Shown in pieces: positions 45,205-55,440 of a stretch of 64,000 nucleotides of DNA; the first letter of the stretch is position 1, and every line of letters begins with the position of its first letter. This stretch comes from Allolobophora icterica (Eukaryota > Annelida > Clitellata > Crassiclitellata > Lumbricidae): NCBI GenBank assembly GCA_963556255.1, contig OY744617.1:30821566-30885565 (forward strand). The letters run 5' to 3'. Both the position numbers and the translations under genes were made by a program. Under the pieces are notes generated by a model. It was not told the origin of the DNA and searched no databases. It saw only the letters and a program-made list of their open reading frames with translations.

Positions 45205-46003
45205 TTATCCCCGAGGTACATAATATTATAATCCCTCAGGAGTCAGATACTAAGTGTGTGAAAATTAATCTCTGGAGTGACCATCTTCATCGTGACCCGG
45301 AAGTGCAAAAGTGTTGCGGAAGGCGACTGCGTTGAAGCGCTGGACTGTCACAGCTAAGCGTTGGAAGAGGAAGCTAACTTCTCTTGGGTCTCCTGAGACC
45401 TGGCTCAGGAGGCGTCCAAGGTCTTTGACGAATGCAAGTCCAGCAGCATTGATTGGGCCGAAGGTCTCAAAGGCTAGGGGCACGAAACAATAGCACTGCG
45501 ACAGTTGCTTGTATTTGGTGGTCTTTCTGGCATCCGCCAGTTCGGCTGCACCCCCGGCCTGAATTGATGTGGTGGGCAGATAAGATGGGGCCACCGTGTC
45601 TATCACTGTGGCATCCCAAATCAAGCATCGACCTGAACGCCATGGTGTCAAGGTGAGGCCGTCAGGTCTTTTGCCGTCTGCTCTTGACAGACCCGAGGGC
45701 TCTTTGACTGATGGGAAGCCTGCCTGCCCGAGGCTTCTGCAAATCAGGTCATTTAAGATTGCATGGCAGGATGTTCGACCGGGCCCCAGACGGCAGGAGA
45801 GTCCATGTGAGCCCTCTGCTGTTACCTGCGAGCCACATGGACACTCGTGTGGTTGGCAGACCTCCGCACCAAGCGGAAGCCGACCGCGATTCTAATAGCT
45901 TCATCATCCAGTCTTAGGCCACAAGCGCTGATGGGGAGTGCGAATAGCCAGTCACCCGCGTGTGGCGCCGTGACTGCCTTCCAGCGTGCCTGATGGTAAG
46001 AGC
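45205..46003 (-). mobile_element. LINE with CCHC finger and restriction-like endonuclease domain (antisense, 5'-truncated)
   Basis: The minus-strand frame from about 46,000 to 45,265 reads GDWLFALPISACGLRLDDEA, IRIAVGFRLGA, a CCHC-type finger (CPCG...HGLSC), then GKRPDGLTLTPWRSGRCLIW and DATVIDT. RPD plus a downstream W-D-A-T-V fits the PD-(D/E)xK-type endonuclease after a zinc finger, as in R2-like LINEs. The frame ends in FETFGPINAAGLAFVKDLGR and FLFQRLAVTVQRFNAVAFRN. A 3' hairpin (45,209-45,240) and (AAT)n follow. The reverse transcriptase is missing. Clade assignment is inference. Confidence 0.7.
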
Positions 46004-46008
46004 TGGTA

Positions 46009-46129
<121 letters not shown>

Positions 46130-46184
46130 TTCTTTTATTATCTCAGGTGGTGATGGAGAAGAATGGAGAAGAAAATTAAGTTCC

Positions 46185-46432
46185 TAGGCATATTATGATC
46201 ATGGTTACCTCTTGGAGTTAACCAAAGGCACTGCTCTTTTATTCCCCTCCTCCTACTCCTTCTCGTTCTGATTGTCCTTCAGCATCTGCTTCCCTTCTCC
46301 TTCCTCTTCTCCATCTCCTTCTCTTTGTCCTTCTCCTGTCTCTTCACATGCCGCTTCTCATTCGCCTTCTTCTTCATCGAAAAGAATTTCATATGTGTCT
46401 GATGTTAATTTGATTGTTGCAGGTTCCTGTCG
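46185..46432 (+). promoter_or_regulatory. Polypyrimidine tract and 3' splice acceptor of UGT copy 3
   Basis: Diverged module f (CTAGGCATATTATGATCATG), CT-rich at 46,235-46,375, then TTGATTGTTGCAG with AG at 46,421-46,422; exon predicted from 46,423, 10 nt before the ATG. Unlike copy 2 the tract is a mixed CT sequence and not a pure triplet repeat. Confidence 0.73.
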
Positions 46433-47989
46433 ATGGGTACAGAAACGATGCATTTTCTTGCAAGTGTGCTGATTTTACTGGAGACTTTCGAAGTTGTCTC
46501 TGGGGCAAAGATCCTCATGAAATCGCCGCAACTTGGTAGCCACATATTAGAACAAGTCTCACTCGGAGAAGAACTAGCATCGAGAGGTCATGAAGTCTAT
46601 ATTGCAATTGGGTCTCGCTACCCGAACAAAGCCAGCATCGAGAAACGCGGAATAAAGACTTTGGCCTATAGATTTCCCGATGGCGTGTTGTACGGCGTCT
46701 CGGAAGAATTAGAGAAGATGGTGGCGAAAGTCGTATTCGACCAGAGCGATGATAAGATGGCCGGATCGGGTGGCAATGCATCAAAGCTTACCTATGACGA
46801 CTGCGCCTACATGATGGCGGATGAGACTTTTCTGGAGAATGTGAGACAACTGAAGTTCGATCTGGCGATAGTGGAACCATTCCTTCTCAGTCCGTGCAAT
46901 CTGATTCTGCCAAAATACTTTGGAATACCTTTCGTCACGAATGCCGGAATGTTTATTCCGTGGCACATTCGCATCCCAGCGCTGCCGTCATTCGCTAATT
47001 TCTTGTCTGCCTGGACGGATTTGTCGGATATTACGTTTACATCCAGAATTGGAAACTTATTCACGTATGTCGCCGTTGACTTCATAGTCGCCAAGTTCGC
47101 GCCAGACAATAACACTCTCTTGGAACGCTATGCCCCGGAATTAAAATCATGGAACGATCTACTGCGACAATCAGAGCTGTTCTTGGTAGGGCGTGATCAT
47201 CATCTTGGTCCTCCGATTCCACAGATGCCTAACTATATTTCGGTGGCTGGACTGACAGCCACTAAACCGAAGAAACTACCAAAAGACTTGGAAGATGTAG
47301 CAGAAAAATCGGATGGTATAATTTTGTTGAGCTTCGGTTCGGCTGGGTATTACTTTCCTAGAGAAGTCATCGTTAAATATCTTGAAGCTTTTTCCAAACT
47401 GAATCAGACAGTTCTGGCTAAGCTTTTCATTCCCGATGGCGTTACACTCCCGCAGAATGTTAAGGTATTCAAGTGGTTGCCTCAGAACGACATTCTCTCT
47501 CATCCGAAAACAAAGCTCTTTATTACTCACTGTGGAATGAACGGTCAACACGAAGCGCTATATAATGCTGTCCCGATGATAGGATTTCCACTGTTTGCTG
47601 AACAGCATATGAACTGCCATCGAGGCTACAAGAAGGGATTCGGGTTGGAGATGAAGATACAGGATTTCACGTCCGATCAACTCTTCCTAAACATCCAAGA
47701 GGTTCTCAACAATCCGAAGTATCGGTCGACAATCGGAAAAGCATCGGAGGTATTTCGGGATCAACCGATGAATGCTCGGGAGAGAGGAGCATTCTGGGTA
47801 GAGCACGTGATCAGACACGGAGGAAGACACCTGCGGGTGGCGGCAATGGATCTTCCTCTGTATCAGTTCCTCATGCTGGATGTGTTGTTCGTTATCGGAG
47901 TCGGTGTTGTTGCTGTTCTGCTTCTGTTAAGAAGTGTCTTCAGATGTCTTTGCAAGAGATCTACACAGACGAAGTTAAAAACCAGTTGA
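46433..47989 (+). CDS. UDP-glycosyltransferase, copy 3
   Basis: 518 residues, gap-free against the other copies. His37 in GSHILEQ is present, Glu148 replaces the usual Asp (FDLAIVEPF), signature WLPQNDILSHPKTK to PLFAEQ, transmembrane helix at about 480-500, tail KLKTS (KXKXX retrieval motif). It shares LAYRFPDGV and FDQSDDKMA with copy 1, but GPPIPQMP with copy 2. Unique differences cluster at about 206-225 (RIGNLFTYVAVDFIVAKFAP) and in THCGMNGQHE. No disabling mutation. Confidence 0.95.
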   Translation: MGTETMHFLASVLILLETFEVVSGAKILMKSPQLGSHILEQVSLGEELASRGHEVYIAIGSRYPNKASIEKRGIKTLAYRFPDGVLYGVSEELEKMVAKVVFDQSDDKMAGSGGNASKLTYDDCAYMMADETFLENVRQLKFDLAIVEPFLLSPCNLILPKYFGIPFVTNAGMFIPWHIRIPALPSFANFLSAWTDLSDITFTSRIGNLFTYVAVDFIVAKFAPDNNTLLERYAPELKSWNDLLRQSELFLVGRDHHLGPPIPQMPNYISVAGLTATKPKKLPKDLEDVAEKSDGIILLSFGSAGYYFPREVIVKYLEAFSKLNQTVLAKLFIPDGVTLPQNVKVFKWLPQNDILSHPKTKLFITHCGMNGQHEALYNAVPMIGFPLFAEQHMNCHRGYKKGFGLEMKIQDFTSDQLFLNIQEVLNNPKYRSTIGKASEVFRDQPMNARERGAFWVEHVIRHGGRHLRVAAMDLPLYQFLMLDVLFVIGVGVVAVLLLLRSVFRCLCKRSTQTKLKTS

Positions 47990-48220
47990 TAGACATTCAG
48001 ACTTTTTCCTGTAGTTGAAACAATTGAATTCCTTGATGTCTGCAGGTGACATAGGATACACCAGGAGCAGATCGAAACGCTATATGAAATGTCGCAACTA
48101 CAATCCATTACATAGGCCTATTGCACAACATTACATTAACATTTCGTTGATTAGGAATATAGTTCTGGCACTCCGAGTGAACTGATATTTTTACGAACAC
48201 ACTAAACACCTTAATTTTTG

Positions 48221-48226
48221 AATAAA
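48221..48226 (+). terminator. Polyadenylation signal AATAAA of UGT copy 3
   Basis: TTTTTGAATAAATTTTAATT, about 230 nt after the stop. A second AATAAA (48,588-48,593) ends the duplicated 3' flank. Confidence 0.6.
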
Positions 48227-48286
48227 TTTTAATTTATTCCATTAATAGTCCTCTTACAGATTTTAGGTAAGCTTACCTATGTAAAA

Positions 48287-48610
48287 GATCCTCTGCAAAA
48301 CGTCTAGGCAGAAGTTTAAACACAGCTGATAATGGTTTTACAGTTGATCCTGTGGTTGAAACAATTGAATTCTGTCCACTGTGCAACTTGTTTTAGTACT
48401 TGACGCTTGTAAATGATTTTTTAAAGTACATTTGGAGCAGTTCGAAAATGTGGAATAAAAATTCGCATCTACATTACATTTCATAATACTACGCATCATT
48501 ACATTAACATTTCGCTGATTAGGAATCTATAACACTTCGATAGAACTGATACTTTTACGAACATACTACTAAACACCTTAATTATTGAATAAATTGCAAT
48601 ATTATTAGTT
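48287..48610 (+). pseudogene. Duplicated UGT 3' end after copy 3
   Basis: CTCTGCAAAACGTCTAGGCA and AGAAGTTTAAACACAGCTGA resemble the last codons of the UGT. They are followed by CCTGTGGTTGAAACAATTGA and the full 3' flank to a second AATAAA. Only the terminal 12 or so codons and the 3' UTR remain. It parallels 60,408-60,730. Confidence 0.8.
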
Positions 48611-48724
48611 TCATGAATAATAATAATATTAATAAGTATATTTTCATGTTAACTGACAAGCTCACTGACAAACCGCAGTAAGTAACACTGAAACACATGA
48701 CCGTGCAATAATCAAGATCTTGAC

Positions 48725-48870
48725 AGCCTGTCTGGCGCCCGCTCATTTTACAGCTCCACTAGGAAGGAGAAGGCTGAGTCAACTTACTGGGAGCTGTACG
48801 GGTTTAGAACCGCATCTTTCAAGATCTTATGTTCTTCGAGCAAGTGTTTTACTATTCAGCTGCCCCCCCC
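48725..48870 (-). mobile_element. tRNA-derived SINE family X (antisense)
   Basis: CTGTACGGGTTTAGAACCGC (B box with one change) and CTTATGTTCTTCGAGCAAGT; orthologous to 31,090-31,238. Confidence 0.65.
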
Positions 48871-48879
48871 ATGTCCTGT

Positions 48880-49030
48880 GATAGAACATTGATGGTCCTG
48901 AGCAATTGTGATTGAAGAATTTATGGCACAAGGTTCCTAAACTGCTATTGTTTCGGAGAGCCTCGAATTGGTACTCTCTGAGTTACAGGCCGAGCGCTCT
49001 AACCTATCGGATATCGTGCCCCTCTAGCGT
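48880..49030 (-). mobile_element. tRNA-derived SINE family Y (antisense)
   Basis: CCTGAGCAATTGTGATTGAA, TTACAGGCCGAGCGCTCTAA and CCTATCGGATATCGTGCCCC; same family as 40,785-40,925. Confidence 0.65.
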
Positions 49031-49089
49031 GCCTTTGTTACACCTCAATACCTCTCACCAATCTATCTAACCAATCTATCTTGGCAATC

Positions 49090-49254
49090 TCTGTTGGTAA
49101 CTAAATAGGTGTGCATGGAGCCTTTAAATAGCAATGTCACATTGTATTGCATCTAACACGCACGATTTGCATTCACTCTCATAAAATAACCAACGTGCAA
49201 CAAGTTCCAAGGTCTGGATTGAAATCAGTGGCTGAGATTACAGCGGATGAAACC
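49090..49254. repeat. Low-copy repeat shared with 61,225-61,392
   Basis: GGAGCCTTTAAATAGCAATG and CACGCACGATTTGCATTCAC, collinear with the flank of UGT copy 4. Part of the duplicated unit downstream of copies 3 and 4 only. Confidence 0.7.
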
Positions 49255-49468
49255 AGAATGACTTCAATAGCTGATCTGAACGAGCATGTTTATTTCGACA
49301 ACGCAAAGTCATGCTAGAACACTTGAAGTTTGGCTAAACCAAGACCCGTGTTTTAATTGAGGAAACTACCAGCCGTCTGCAGACAAGACCATTAGCCTAC
49401 TTGCTCTAGCCAAACTTCAAGTTATCGAGATAAATATGCTCTTTGAGATCAGCTCTTGAAGTCATTCT
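49255..49468. repeat. Foldback element, ~85-bp imperfect arms
   Basis: Begins AGAATGACTTCAATAGCTGA and ends with TCAGCTCTTGAAGTCATTCT. The arms pair over GAGCATGTTTATTTCGACAA/AACTTGAAGTTTGGCTA, with about 25 nt missing from the right arm. Orthologous copy at 61,393-61,605. Confidence 0.8.
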
Positions 49469-49469
49469 G

Positions 49470-49725
49470 TGATGCTTTGTTGATGTAATAACACAGTCTG
49501 CAAACGCGACTTGTCGAACAATAGCAGTTGTTTGTAGAGTTAATAGATGTAGGTCGGGCTAAAGTACATGGTGGCTTGTTAGATTTCAGACCATGAGATT
49601 CCAACAAAATATGCATTTATATCAATTTAACTCAAGAGTTGAAAGACCAATTACATCACCCGGGCATTCCTCTTAGCTCTTCGTCAGCGTTCAGCAAGTT
49701 CACAGCAATAATCTACTCTGTGGGA
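49470..49725. other. Low-copy sequence shared with the copy 4 flank
   Basis: AGAGTTGAAAGACCAATTAC and CATTCCTCTTAGCTCTTCGT recur at about 61,755-61,815. No gene recognised. Confidence 0.55.
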
Positions 49726-49726
49726 C

Positions 49727-50016
<290 letters not shown>

Positions 50017-50070
50017 CTACTTAGATGAGGGATAACCGTTGCAGAAAAACAACTAATTTAATCTCTAAGA

Positions 50071-50122
50071 CCCTGAGGGAACGAAGTACCTCAGGGCAAA
50101 AAAAAAACAAAAACAAATATTA

Positions 50123-50190
<68 letters not shown>
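50071..50190 (+). mobile_element. LINE 3' hairpin with A-rich and (AAT)n tail
   Basis: CCCTGAGGGAACGAAGTACC then TCAGGG: 8-bp perfect stem CCCTGAGG/CCTCAGGG. Followed by A-rich sequence and AAT units at 50,126-50,190. Same 3' signature as 41,763 and 60,996. Confidence 0.6.
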
Positions 50191-50319
50191 TACGAACATT
50201 TTTAACGAGCGCAAAATTACACAGAAATGTATGTGTGTATGCTGTACAAATGTACAGCATACATAGGCCTACATACAAACATAACTAATATATATGCATA
50301 AATATTGTACTGTATTGTT

Positions 50320-50710
50320 TTCGGGCATTTAAAAAAAGCGCTTCTAGCGGGAGAGCCATTCAGAATCACTCCCATTGCGAGAGATCACGGGAGAAAAAGC
50401 AAGTCTTAAGAAAGGTAAAAGAGGAAGAGAAGTTACATGAATTAATAGAAGAACGAACGGACGGAGAAGTTCATTCCGAAGGGCAGGAGCAATGGAAGTG
50501 CAAGACCTAGATTGAGCCAGTGAAGTCCTGACACGGCGAACGAGATGATTCAAACGGCCAGAGGAACGAAGAGAACGGAGAGAAGCAGCAGAGTGAGGGC
50601 GCAGAATTAAGGGGGTACATAAATATTTCTGTGCAAAACCAAGTTGAGCTTTAGTGACAAGGATGAGGACCTTGAATTGGACACAGGCAGAAAGCATGAA
50701 ACACATACAT
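50320..50710 (-). mobile_element. L2-like LINE C-terminal fragment (module a)
   Basis: The minus-strand frame of about 120 codons includes FKVLILVTKAQLGFAQKYL, RPHSAASLRSLRSSGRLNHL and VRTSLAQSRSCTSIAPALRN, as in the L2/CR1 C-terminal region. The 3' end GCGCTTTTTTTAAATGCCCG lies to the left. Confidence 0.7.
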
Positions 50711-50790
50711 TGCACTCATTGCATACACACAATACATTCATACATACATGCATGCATACGCACCTACATACTTATATATGCGTATGCATA
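50700..50790. repeat. CATA microsatellite (module b, unit without UGT)
   Basis: Short imperfect CATACATG run. Confidence 0.85.
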
Positions 50791-50879
50791 TAGACGTAGA
50801 TACATGCATATATACTTGCCACACGGTTCACACATGTAGGCCTACGTATGAAACTGTATGCAGGTAGGGTAAGAGTAAG

Positions 50880-51408
50880 ATTATTAATATTCTTTATTGA
50901 AAAACCAACAGCGAACCGCACATTGGTGAACAAGTATAGAAAAAATATAAAACAGTGAAGTAATAAGAAGATAATGATATTTGAAAAAAGGAGTGTAAAT
51001 TTAACAAAAATTAAATATTACTAGGCTAATAACACTACATCATTAGCATCATAATAGTAGAGAAATTTAAAACTAATAACTATTATCTAAAATGTTTGTA
51101 AGTTTTACTAATTAAACAACATCAAAAAGCATCCTAATAATAAGGCTTTTTCTAACCAGATTATCAGAATGGGGTAAAGTAAGATTGTGGCCTCTGGGGC
51201 GCAACATATATCCTGTTAATTTAATTTGAGGCAATAAATCATGAAGGACATGACCATTAAAGCTTCTTATGGCTAAGAAGAGACGGGTATCAGCTAGTTG
51301 ACAGAGTTGAGTATAGGAAGGGTTGTCTTCAGGTAAGTAATGTTCTCTCATTAGTTTTCTTATGATTGAAGATAGTTTATCCCGATCACTTTGAGTAGTA
51401 AAACCCAA
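50880..51408 (-). mobile_element. Jockey-superfamily LINE 3' fragment
   Basis: Minus-strand frame (51,408-51,112) with SDRDKLSSIIRKLMREHYLP, ADTRLFLAIRSFNGHVLHDL and LRPRGHNLTLPHSD, the C-terminus of the group at 31,239-32,355, then an AT-rich 3' UTR. The 5' end is fused to an inverted copy (next entry). Confidence 0.75.
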
Positions 51409-51487
51409 AGTGATCGGGATAAACTATCTTCAATCATAAGAAAACTAAAGAGAGGACATTACTTACCTGAAGACAATCCTTCCTATG
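51391..51487 (+). mobile_element. Inverted 5' segment of the same LINE insertion
   Basis: Plus-strand frame SDRDKLSSIIRKLKRGHYLP and EDNPSYALL repeats in the opposite orientation the segment at 51,318-51,408. The two meet at CAAAGTGATCGGGATAAACT, forming a roughly 90-bp palindrome with a short spacer. This is the structure expected from 5' inversion during LINE integration. Confidence 0.75.
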
Positions 51488-51499
51488 CTCTGCTGTCTA

Positions 51500-52165
51500 T
51501 TTGTCCTTCAGGTCCTTGTGTGGTCTACTACAGGAGATATGCAGCGATTAGAAGTGTCCAACAAGAATCAGCAAAACTTTGTCCCACATTTTGATCCCTT
51601 GTGTACGACTGCATCATGCATGCCTCTCGTGATGAACCTTATCTCTACTTTAAGCGTGTCACGACAGAGCCAGAAGAACTAGGCCAGAGTATTATCGCAT
51701 AGCCTTGCTAGTCGTGAGTCCAAAGATTTCAACTTGTTTTGAGAAGAATCTGAGAGAGCAGCCAACGTACCATCGGGTAAAGAAAGGTAGGTAAGGTAGG
51801 GTAAGAGTAAGATAAGGTAATTTGTGGTATTCATTTATTGTGCGCCTATACAACAGCCCCAGAGACGTGGTCTATGGTACCCATCATCCGAGAACTGCTA
51901 ATTTTGTCTGTGCTTAGTAACATAAGAAGTTGTTAGTTACATGAGTAGTTTCAGCGTTTAAAGATATCGTCTGTCTGCCAGAACCTTGGTGTTGACCGTA
52001 ATTAACATTGTAGCCGTAAACTATCGAGTTTCTAAAGCGCTACTGGAAAGCTAAACGCAGGGCACCAGCTGTCAGAGGGATTGTCCATATTATATTCAAT
52101 TAGCAGTAACGCTGCTACTTGACGATGAATTTTATAGTCTTATGACGGTTAATAATTATTAAATA
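51500..52165. repeat. Unit modules c and d without a UGT
   Basis: GATATGCAGCGATTAGAAGT, TTTGTCCCACATTTTGATCC, ACGTGGTCTATGGTACCCAT and CGCAGGGCACCAGCTGTCAG. The unit then runs into a mariner-like element and never reaches modules e/f or a UGT exon. Confidence 0.8.
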
Positions 52166-52170
52166 ATATA

Positions 52171-53142
52171 CACCGTGTCTCAAAATAAACTGTGCAAAAT
52201 TATTTCTGTCAGAACTTCGTCAAATTTCCACCAATTTTAATAATTTTTGGTAGGTAGATGGCAAAATGGCTGCAATTTTATGCTATACATAAACTTTCCA
52301 CCTCACCTGACTCATGTCACCGCACTACCTTGTTAAACACAGATGTGCCAATTTCTTATATAACGCTTAAATTTTATTACATGCAACAAACTATCTGACG
52401 ACTTAATTAGCACGCAGTAAAGTAAAAAATATGGTTTACTTAGCAGGGTTTTTAATTGTTATGACAGATCTGCTTAAAAGTGTTAGAATTGGTGCTCGAA
52501 ATGTGCCCGCTTACACGGACACAAGCGCTTAGACGGCCGATAGCAGCATCAACGATCGACTGGTCAAAGCGCGCCCACTCGTCGATCAGACGCGTTTTGA
52601 GTTCGTTGACGTTGGCTGTTCTGGAGCGGTAAACCTTTTCCTGCAGCACACTCCATATGCTATAGTCGACTGGGTTAAGATCCGGTGAATTCTGCGGCCA
52701 CAGTGTTGGAGGTATGAAGTCGGGCGTTTCTCTCTCCAGGAAAGAGACAGTGTTGCGTGCTCGATGCGCCGGGGCGCCATCCTGTTGAAAGACAAAAACT
52801 CGCCCTGGGATATCCGGCGTATGTCTGGCAGTAGCTTCTGGGCAAGAAGGTTGTCGCGATATTAGGCCCCATTCACTTTGATATCCGGCTCGATGAAATG
52901 GATTTCAGTGCAGCCAAGTTTCGAGACGCTAGTTGTTAAAATTTAAGCGTTATATAAGAAATTGGTACATCTGTGTTTAACAAGGTAGTGCGGTGACATG
53001 AGTCAGGTGAGGTGGAAAATTTATGTATAGCATAAAATTTCAGCTATTTTTCCATCTACCTACCAAAAATTATTAAAATTGGTGGAAATTTGACGAAGTT
53101 CTGACAGAAACAATTTTGCACAGTTTATTTTGAGACACGGTG
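52171..53142. mobile_element. Mariner-like element with ~205-bp terminal inverted repeats
   Basis: Left arm 52,171-52,375 starts CACCGTGTCTCAAAATAAAC. Right arm 52,937-53,142 is its near-identical reverse complement. TA duplicates at 52,169-52,170 and 53,143-53,144. Between them is the C-terminal part of a mariner transposase on the minus strand. Total 972 bp, shorter than an intact mariner, so deleted and non-autonomous. Confidence 0.92.
52452..52905 (-). pseudogene. Mariner transposase C-terminal remnant
   Basis: The minus strand reads FQQDGAPAHRARNTVSFLER, then PPTLWPQNSPDLNPVDYSIW and LKTRLIDEWARFDQSIV. This is the second catalytic Asp block (QQDGAPAH) and the third (NSPDLNPVD) of mariner-like DD(D/E) transposases. 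A frameshift near 52,800 and the loss of the N-terminal DNA-binding region and first Asp make it inactive. Confidence 0.85.
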
Positions 53143-53144
53143 TA

Positions 53145-53504
53145 TATTATACATTTATATATATGTTTCATTGCTCTCTATACTTGCAAGCTGATATCTT
53201 TGCCTAAGGTACAGCTAGCCGTCTTTGCCTGCTGCCTCATCCTTTACCCTATAGCGCAAACCATCTTACCGCAGGCATGTACTGGCTCACGGGTTTGAGG
53301 TCCTTGACTGGTCTAGTTATGATGCGCTGGGGCTATCCTAAGCTACTGTCTAGCTTCTTTGTCGAAGTTATACTATATAACAGATAGCATCCATCTTGCA
53401 AGCCCCGACTGTTTAAGTTCTATCTCCAGATAGGGAGCTACTGCTATTCTTTTGGTAAGACTGCTTTCATATACATTCAGTGACTGGTAACTTACACCTA
53501 GACA
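53145..53504. other. No gene recognised
   Basis: Unique-looking sequence with no motif I can name. Confidence 0.45.
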
Positions 53505-53725
53505 GGTCATAGTCCAGGTCATTTGGCAGATTGAAAAATTAACCTTTTTTGTTTTTTAAGAGTATATGCACGTGTAATTCATTCATTCATATGGAGGTAA
53601 TACCTCTAATGTTACTGATTTTGGTATGTAGAATTCATTGCTGATATTGTTTTCGCAGTTCGAGGTCATCTTCACCTAGAAAGGTCATGGTCAAGGTCAG
53701 TTTGGCTGATAGAAAAATTCACCTA
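53505..53725 (+). repeat. TGACCTT-type ~170-bp repeat (sense copy)
   Basis: ACAGGTCATAGTCCAGGTCA, TTAAGAGTATATGCACGTGT, AATACCTCTAATGTTACTGA and AAAGGTCATGGTCAAGGTCA. Inverted relative to 55,985-56,370, so the two copies bracket the LINE. Confidence 0.8.
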
Positions 53726-55440
53726 CAACCTCTTCCGCTTCCCCGCCAGACTTTCCACCCACGGACTGCCGTCTCTCCGTCCTTCACGAGGTCACGAGTG
53801 CTGAGCTGCGAGTACTCATTATGACCTCTGCTCCAAAGACGTGCGAACTGGATCCTGTGCCTACGTTCCTTGTGCAGGATCTCATCGACGTTCTACTTCC
53901 ACTCCTCACTATGATGTGCAATCGGTCGATCCGCGAGGCCCAACTGCCGGCATCACAGAAACGGTCCATTCTGCACCATGCACTGAAGCGGGATGGACTT
54001 GACTCGAGTGAGCCGGCAAATTATCGCCCGATAGCTAATGTGTCATTTCTCTCCAAGGTTTTGGAGCGTTTTGTAGCAAATCAGCTGATTGTTTATTTAG
54101 ATAATAATTGTTTGCTGCCCTCTCAACAATCTGGATTTCGGAAGAATCACTCTACCAAGACCCTCCTAATCCGCCTTTTGTCTGACCTTTACGGTGCCAT
54201 GGATGCTGGGTTGATCTCTCTTCTGGCCCTCTTTGACATCAGCTCGGCCTTTGACACTGTTGATCATCACATTCTCCTCCAGCGCCTCTCTGTTTTTTTT
54301 CCGCTGACTGGTGGGCCCCTTGAGTGGCTTCGCTCCTTCTTGTCAGAGCGCACTAACTGTGCGATGTAGTTTTTGGCTCTTCTGGGTCTGGCTGGGTCCC
54401 CGCCCCTAATGGCGTTCCTCAGGGCTCAGTGCTAGGCCTTTTACTTTATATTATTATACCGCTGGTATTGGCCCCTTATTGGAAGCATGCGGCCTCCATC
54501 ACCAGTTATATGTTGATGATATTCAGGCATACGTTCACTGTCGCCCTGATGGGATGGTAGCTGCTGAGCAGCAGATGACTGAAGCTATGGAGGTCCTTTC
54601 TGCTTGGTTAGCCTCCAACCGTTTGCTTTTAACTGCTTATAAAACTCAATTTATGTTGCTCAGTGGTGGTAGGCGATTAGTGGGTGGTAACAGGCCCCTG
54701 GTGGCAGAAGCCTTTCCCCATATCACCTTGCTGGATGTGATTCGGGATTTAGGATTCCCCTGGATCGTACTCTTAGCTTCTCCCAACATGTTAACCAGCT
54801 TACCCGTAGCTGTCATTATCAACTGCGCCAGTTACGGCTTATTTCTCGTTCTCTGTCTCATGATGCTGCTGTCATCCTTATACATGCTTTTGTAACAAGC
54901 AGGCTGGATCACTGCAGTGCGATCTTGGTTGGTCAGCCGCTTGGATTAATTGGCCGCCTCGACCGGGTGCTTCGGTCAGCTGCTCTGCTCTTTGGACGCA
55001 TCCCTAAATATGCCCCTATTTCTGCATACATGCGGGATGTGCTGTATTGGCTCCCAGTCCCGCAGCGTATCTGCTATAGGGTTGCTGTACTGGTTTGGCG
55101 CTGTCTCTTAGGCTGTGCCCCGGCCTATCTGTGTGAACTCTGCCGCACGGTCTCTGATTCAGTTGGTCGGCGTGCTCTTCGGTCTTCTTCTGGGGGAGAA
55201 CGTTTAGCCCCTTGGGCTCGCTCCACAATTAGGCAACGTCGGGCTTTCTCTATAGCTGGGGCTCCATTTGGAATGGTTTTCCGTTAGAGATTCGCCTTCT
55301 CCCCAGGGACAACACATCTGCTTTTTACAAGCTGCTCAAGTCTAGTCTTTATTGGCCGTGGCTGAGCTGGGAGCGCTTCTGAGTAGGTTTCTTGAAGGTG
55401 CGCTATATTAAATTTCTGAATGAATGAATGAATCTCCACT
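53726..55440 (+). mobile_element. L2/CR1-like LINE, 5'-truncated, frameshifted
   Basis: Reverse transcriptase with KTCELDPVPTFLVQDLIDVL, SEPANYRPIANVSFLSKVLE, QQSGFRKNHSTKTLL and LFDISSAFDTVDHHILL (catalytic Asp block). After a frameshift at about 54,370 comes QLYVDDIQAYV (YVDD catalytic motif). The C-terminal blocks are LVGQPLGLIGRLDRVLRSAA, DVLYWLPVPQRICYRVAVLV and CAPAYLCELCRTVSD, and the 3' tail is GTGCGCTATATTAAATTTCT with an AATG repeat. At least three frameshifts or stops mean it is inactive. No endonuclease region is visible. Confidence 0.88.
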
